Positions 58,516-64,000 of a stretch of 64,000 nucleotides of DNA are shown in pieces. The notes under the pieces are model-generated. The model did not search any database. It was given only the letters and a program-made list of their open reading frames with translations, and was not told where the DNA came from. A program made the position numbers and the translations under genes. Source of the stretch: Phyto melanocephala (Eukaryota > Arthropoda > Insecta > Diptera > Rhinophoridae); the NCBI GenBank assembly GCA_941918925.1, contig OW799235.1, forward strand, positions 19,166,701-19,230,700, written 5' to 3'. The first letter of the stretch is position 1. Each line of letters opens with the position of its first letter.

Positions 58516-59985
58516 AAACAACTTTAAATCCGACTCAAAAGCAATTTGTTAAAGTTTTGGAATTATGCATTTCATTTATTATTATTTGAATTTATTTAGG
58601 TATGTTTTTAGCAATGCTGCCACTTAATTGTAACAGTTGTTGAGAATAGTTTAAATGTATTTAGTGAATTGGATTAGCGTAAGTGCAAACAACAATAAAC
58701 GATGAAAAAATTGTAATGATTGTTAGATCAATAAATGTTCCGAATAGCACCACTTAACTTTATACATGTTAGATTAGCTCAGTAGAGTTCGAATCTTAAC
58801 TCTTTAATATCCATCAAGTTATTGCTGTACTTTAGGCAGTACATTACAGGTTTTGATAAGCAAAGAATTTGGCTGTATCAAATTTTTTGAATTCACCAAC
58901 AATTTTTGCTCCAGTTCGGTCCAAATAAAACTAAACCAAGATAAACTAAGTCTTGAAATTTTAGATAATTCCTTTCAGTATTTCGAAGACTATTTAATTG
59001 TAAATGAATTTTCAGAGTAACCATTTCTTTAATTGTATTTTCTTTTTAATTTGAACAAACATTACGAATATTTTAATTTTATCTTTTAAAAATATCACCC
59101 TGCTAGACTATTAAGCTGGAGCTTTTTTGTGATTTCAACAGACATATAGAAAACTAATTATAGATAGATAATTTTGAAGTTAAAAATGGGTGAAAAAAAT
59201 TATTTTTTTATAGAGCTTTTCATAAATTATTCGATATGTTACAAACATTGTTACAAATAAATCGTCTTCACTATTCTTTTGTTAAGGTGACAAAACAACA
59301 AGATATTTTAAGGGCTTTTACATTCTTAATTCACTCTCTCCTTTAGCAACATATTGTCGTATTAAAAACAAGCAAGAAATTAAATGAAAATGAGTCATTT
59401 AATATATTTTTTTTAAGTTTATGACAACACTTTCATTTTTAATTCAATCAAAGCATTTAAATTTTATAATTTTTTGTGCATAAAAAAGTCGCTAATTTAT
59501 ATACATATACTTTTTTGCAATTTTGCTAAAATGATTTTTTTTTTGTTGTCTGAAGAAGAAATAATAAAAAAAAACATTAAACTCATTTTTATATTTAAAA
59601 ATATAAAATAGTCGTAAAAACTTTAAAAAATTTGTGAATTGGCGTAAACTGCTTAACAATAAAGAAACTGGTTAATATTATTCAAAGCAAAAAAAAGGAA
59701 AGAGGAATATAACTTTGATTTTTTTTAACAAAATATTTTAAAGCTTAAAGCACACTTTTGAAGGAGCCTTAAAAATTAACAGCCATATAACATGCTTGGA
59801 AGTATTTGAATATATAATGAGATACCCCGGTAAAATCGTCAGAGATTCTGGTCTGCTACACTACAGCAAACAAATGGGCTTCAATATTCCGCTCTTGTAA
59901 TAATATGAGAATTTGATTTAAAATTGAATTGAATAAAATAAACAAATTTTATTAATAGTCGCCTAGTGAATATGTGTACGCTTCA
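58516..59985. other. AT-rich DNA, no gene seen
   Basis: No coding frame, RNA gene or terminal repeats recognised. Confidence 0.35.
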
Positions 59986-60571
59986 TTTGTAGTGCCAAAA
60001 GGGATATTTAGAGTTGTCATTCCATTTTTAGTGTATAAAATATCAATTTCCGACCCTGTAAAGTAAATTATATGATTTGAAATAATGATTTCGAAAGGCA
60101 TAAATTATATTATTTTTTATAAAGTTCTGTGCTTCCAATAAGCACTTTAAGAATTTTATTGATTAGAACGTTATTTTAATATGTAAGAGTGCAAAATTTT
60201 GCTAAAACATGTATTTTGATACGGTGCATCACAATCAATTAAGAAGAATATATACATAAGTATATAACTTAGGGCTTTTTTGAAATCAGATGACGACATA
60301 AGTATTTTGATTGTTTGTCCGTCTGTCCGCATCAACTTTTAGGAGCCCACACATATACCGAAGTCCTGCATGTGGCGTCAATTTATTACCGGAAATAAAT
60401 CGTTATTAAAATTTAGTACAATTGCCCCATAACTTTATGAGATATAAGCAAATAAACACAACTGCTTCTGTTTTTGACCATATTTTTATCACAAAGATCA
60501 ACAGCTTCCAGCGCTAGAGAAATTTAGCTAATTGTAGATATAACGTAAAAAATTTTGGACAAATCAGTGAA

Positions 60572-60748
60572 CAGGCAGCTGGTGTGCGGCTTGCTTGGGT
60601 TCATTATATTTACTAATTTATGATATGTGAAGAGAATAGAAAGAATAAAATAAAAGGCGAGACCAGTCTCTGGTATCTGGCGGGATTCGAACCCGCAACC
60701 CCCAGACTAACAAACCAGCACACTACTGACTAGTCCACCAGAGCAACC
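60572..60748 (-). mobile_element. tRNA-derived SINE, copy 2
   Basis: Minus strand: head GTTGCTCTGGTGGACTAGTC with A-box-like TGGACTAGTCAGTAGTG, a perfect B box GGGTTCGAATCCC (60694-60682) in a GCGGG/CCCGC T-arm, then a pyrimidine-rich ATTTTATTCTTTCTATTCTC tail and a GCACACCAGCTGCCTG end. Collinear with 9634-9833. A target duplication was not identified. Confidence 0.82.
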
Positions 60749-61058
60749 TCGCTAAAGTTATAGGAGAAAATTATTTTCCTATAACAGTATATATAAGTAT
60801 AAGTTTTTTTCTAATATATTACTAAAGCTCCTAATTTATTTTTGCACACGCTAAATATACGACATACAAGCCGCCATCTTGAAAACTATTGCCGAGAAAA
60901 ATTGACAAATCGGTTAAAAACTAACTGAGATATAAGCATAAAAAGACAAATGCTTCGTTGACTTACCTATAACTTAAAATCGATTTTTCAGCTTCTGGTC
61001 AGCATAAGCAATCGATTTGGTTACCTGAAAGGAGGAACTTGGCCAGAAAAACTTACTG

Positions 61059-61191
61059 CCTGTTCAACGATGTCGAAAGAAAACCCAAGCTAAATTTCAT
61101 TCGTACAAATACGTTGAAAACAAAAACAAATTTTTAGTTCTTGTTGTTGTTTTCAATACACTTGGGTTTTCTTTCGACATCGTTGAACAGG
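61059..61191. mobile_element. 133-bp palindromic miniature element
   Basis: Arms 61059-61089 and 61161-61191 are perfect 31-bp inverted repeats (CCTGTTCAACGATGTCGAAA...). The 71-base spacer has a further imperfect pair, GTTGAAAACAA/TTGTTTTCAA. Non-coding. Confidence 0.8.
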
Positions 61192-61712
61192 ATGTTAACA
61201 CATAATTATAAAATTAAAAATTCTGGATGGCCGCCATTACAAAAATTTATTTATAGTTCGAACCTAGTAATTTAAAATGACCTCACTTCAACAACCATAA
61301 TCTGTGTACCAAACGAACTAGAGCTTGATCACTAAAATACAGTTAACTATGAAAAATTTAAAATCTAAGATGGCGTCTGAAGTAAAATGGCGGATATAAA
61401 GATCAAATATAGCAATTATATCTTTGCCCTTTTTAACCTCCAACGTATTTACAACAAACGAAAGAGCTTGTTTAGTAGACTACTGTCGACAAAGATAAAG
61501 TTACAGACAAAAATGGTTCCCTAAGCAAAATGGCGTTTAATTCTTTTTCTCAGCCTGACTACTACAATACAGCTAACAACGTAAAAAATTAAAATAGCAT
61601 TAAATCAAAAATATTGTCTATACGATGAGGTGACAATACATATGTATGATGATATATGATGTTTAAAGGTATTATCAGATAAGGCACGGCCGAATAAAGC
61701 ATTCTTACTAGT

Positions 61713-63005
61713 TTTTATCATTATTTTAGTTTGAGCGAAATTCTATAAATGTATTAAATTTGTAATCTTTGCTTTATATAAAACTCTCGACCATGCCCTA
61801 TCTACCACTCTCTGTCTTGTTGGCAAAAGCAAACACACGTTTTTTTTTTTTTTGTTTCACATAAATGGTTTTTCGGTTTGTATTAGCGATAGATTTTAAT
61901 TATTATAACACTAAGCAAAATACATGTCGTATATACATATGTATCTGCAAACAATTACCTTTTTAATGGTATTTTTGTAATTTTTTTTTAAGCAAGCACA
62001 GGAGGTTAATGCACTAATTTGTTTTGTCTGCCTCTACATTTTTAGTCGCAGATGTAATTCAGACTTATTTTTTATTGCTTAAAAGTTAACACACAACAAA
62101 CAATTTTTTGCTATCTTTAATGTGCTAATGATTATTACAACAGCAATCATGGCAGATTAGTCTTAAACACTATATTTGCATTTCTTTTTGTATTAATATT
62201 AAAACAAAAAAATAAAAATAAAAAACATTTAAACGGTAGCCAAAATTTGTTTATTGTTTTTTTAACGCATGCCATGTCATTTGGCTGGCAGCATTTTATA
62301 TTCGCTCAACTGGTCAAGAGACATTAACGACAACCACGAGTCTTCAAAAATTTTTTTTGTTGTCTTTGTTGCTGATGTTACTGTGGGTCTATTTTTTGTT
62401 GGCTGCTGATCATTTTGTTATTGCCTAGGCGACTTGATGCGTTTGTTATGGAAATTATAAACAAAATTAAATCATACGCTATTAACTGGAAAATATATAT
62501 ATGAAAATAGAAAATTAGAAAAATTTTTAACAATTCTTACTATTCGCACTTAGGTAGTACTACAACATAAAATTTAAATAAAATATATACTTTTAAAGTT
62601 CGAAGGCATCTTTCATTGATGTAGATATAAAATATACCAAAATGCTGTATAAGAACTAAAATCTTGGCTTGAGAGAATTAGTCTGGGAGGGAGCTCAGAC
62701 GCCTAAGACATGCCTATTTTCAATGGGTATTTTAGAATTAAAATTTTATATTTTATTAAGAAATATTATTAAAGTATAGGGTGAAGTATGTAAACAGGAT
62801 TAGGCACATTTTCAATTAACCCTTTCGGCATGGGAGACGATTAATTAGCTTCGAACTATTATAATGATCTAGTTTAACAAAAATATGCATATTAAACTTA
62901 TATATAGAATTTTTTGGTGCCTCCACCTTTGGAAGAGATTTGGAGGGTGGGGAAAATATGTCCTATGCCAAACCCCTGCCCTTAACATATAAAAAGAGAG
63001 TATAT
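61713..63005. other. AT-rich DNA, no gene seen
   Basis: Unique-looking, with poly-T tracts and a mildly GC-richer block at about 62270-62450. No exon features were recognised. Confidence 0.35.
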
Positions 63006-63009
63006 GAAG

Positions 63010-63885
63010 CGTGATTTTTTAACAGCTATAGGAAAGTTAAAAAAAACACATAGAATTCAAAAAAATTCATGAAATATTTATTTGAATCGATAGTACAGTC
63101 CATATAAAATTAAGTGTTTGAATTTTGGCATATTCTTTCCAACATTTCGGCCGGTGTCTCATGAATAAATGCTTCAATGTTGTCTTCCAATGCGTCAATT
63201 GAAGTGGACATGTGTGTATAGACATAAGCTTTAACATAGTCCCACAAAAAATAGTCTAAAGGCGTTAAATCGCACAATCTAGGCGGCCAATTGACCGGTC
63301 CCGAACGTGAAATTAAATGCTCACCGAACTTGCCTCTCAATAAGTCCATTGTTAAGCGTGCTGTGTGGCATATGGCACCGTCTTGTTGAAACATGTCATG
63401 CAAGTCAAGCTCTTGCATTTTGGGCAAAAAAAAAATTGGATATCATCTCACGGTAGCGCTCACCATTCACAGTTACGTTACGATGCGCATCATCTTTGAA
63501 GAAGTACGGTCCAATGATGCCACCAGCCCATAAACCGCACTAAACTGTGACTTTTTCTGAATGCATTGGTAGCTCTTGCAATGCTTCCGGCTGATCTTCA
63601 CTCTAAAATCGACAATTCTGCTTATTAACGTACCCATTGAGCCAAAAAAGAGCTTCGTCGCTGAACACAATTTTTCGATAAGAAGCGCGCAATTAACTTT
63701 CTTAACAGAGCACGCATTTTGATAATAAAATTCAATAATTTGCAAGCGTTGTTCGTTTGTAAGACGATTAATGGTTAAATTATAGACCAAACTGAAGATG
63801 TTTGACGGTGAAAGAAAACACGAAACGTGCGTCAGCTGTTTAAACCAGTGTTGCCAAAAAGATAATAGCTAAAAAATCACCCAAT
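63010..63885 (-). pseudogene. Tc1/mariner-superfamily element with decayed transposase
   Basis: The ends GTGATTTTTTAACAGCTATA (63012) and reversed GTGATTTTTTAGCTATTATC are terminal inverted repeats; TA flanks are not clear. On the minus strand the protein starts INRLTNEQRLQIIEFYYQNA (helix-turn-helix start) and SVKKV, then jumps by deletion to EALFWLNGYVNKQN (first Asp block). It goes on to LWAGGIIGPYFF, then after a stop and frame change MFQQDGAICHTA (second Asp), WPPRLCDLTPLDYFLW (third Asp) and AEMLERICQN. The same relative of the family as 34399-35329, with a different deletion break. Confidence 0.78.
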
Positions 63886-64000
63886 GTAATTAAAAAAATA
63901 TTTATTTTATTCAAGATATTATTATTTATTATTTTTACTTTAAAAATTAGTTTTGTGCATTTAAAAAAAAGAATCGATATAAAATGCAAACATTCAAAAA

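Larger units (their letters stand above)
59990..61712 (+). repeat. ATACCC-group repeat enlarged by a SINE and a palindromic element
   Basis: The start is near 59995 (AAAAGGGATATTTAGAGTTG-TCATTCC). GTCCGTCTGTCCGC and GCCCCATAACTTTATGAGAT follow. The 3' part (from about 61300) has AAGATGGCGTCTGAAG blocks and the end GGCACGGCCGAATAAAGC. Two later insertions lie within: the SINE at 60572-60748 and the palindrome at 61059-61191. Confidence 0.6.

Noticed and set aside
1..64000. CRISPR arrays, bacterial operons, rRNA
   Set aside because: No direct-repeat/spacer pattern, no prokaryotic gene organisation and no rRNA-like segment; the composition and repeats are those of an insect nuclear genome.

Overview
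The window looks like a non-coding, strongly AT-rich stretch (long intron and/or intergenic) of a higher-dipteran genome, most likely a schizophoran fly. The reasons are the A/T-rich unique sequence, short introns, a CAAAA-ATG start context and the repeat community: Helitrons, Tc1/mariner relatives, PIF/Harbinger, non-LTR elements and a tRNA-derived SINE. The species cannot be named from the sequence alone.

Only one piece of probable host coding sequence is convincing: 32437-32554 (+). It is a 39-codon first coding exon with a signal-peptide-like N-terminus and a consensus splice donor; a long 5' leader precedes it, and either a 3' splice site or an initiator marks the exon start. The rest of that gene is not in the window, so much of the sequence downstream is probably its intron. 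Nearly all other open frames are chance AT-rich frames or remnants of transposons.

Layout. 1-7.9 kb: unique AT-rich DNA, an ACACAG-ended AT-rich element (3306-4273) and a broken jockey-like reverse transcriptase (4.92-5.97 kb). 7.9-9.0 kb: a second, minus-strand non-LTR RT. 9634-9833: a SINE with a 12-bp target duplication. 11.6-13 kb and 20.1-22.2 kb: two decayed mariner-type transposases, the second split by a non-LTR RNase H fragment. 16-18.5 kb: an interspersed repeat, a tandem duplication and a short terminal-repeat element. 22.4 kb: a double hairpin. 23.6-31.6 kb: old repeats and two inverted ACCGG-rich terminal-repeat elements. 32.7-40.4 kb: a decayed satellite-like array opened up by several nested insertions. 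38.8-40.0 kb: a perfect 134-bp-arm palindrome with a Helitron in its loop. 41886-43226: a complete PIF/Harbinger copy with 3-bp target duplication and a spliceable but broken transposase. 44.7-45.5 and 51.4-53.9 kb: further minisatellite-bearing Helitrons, two of them abutting head to tail. 53.9-55.7 kb: an AT satellite interrupted by a small inverted-repeat element. 57.8-58.4 and 63.0-63.9 kb: mariner-type remnants. 60.0-61.7 kb: an old repeat carrying a SINE and a palindromic element.

The most striking result is a set of hammerhead-ribozyme-like motifs in three unrelated-looking repeats: 55090-55158 (+), 55985-56030 (-) with two decayed relatives at 35.6 and 48.1 kb, and a mirrored pair at 38901-38947 (-) and 39916-39962 (+). 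All share the CTGATGA / stem II / GAAA core, a type I arrangement and an extremely short stem III, the form known from Penelope-like retroelements and other small mobile elements. No Penelope reverse transcriptase is visible here, so these are probably non-autonomous copies.
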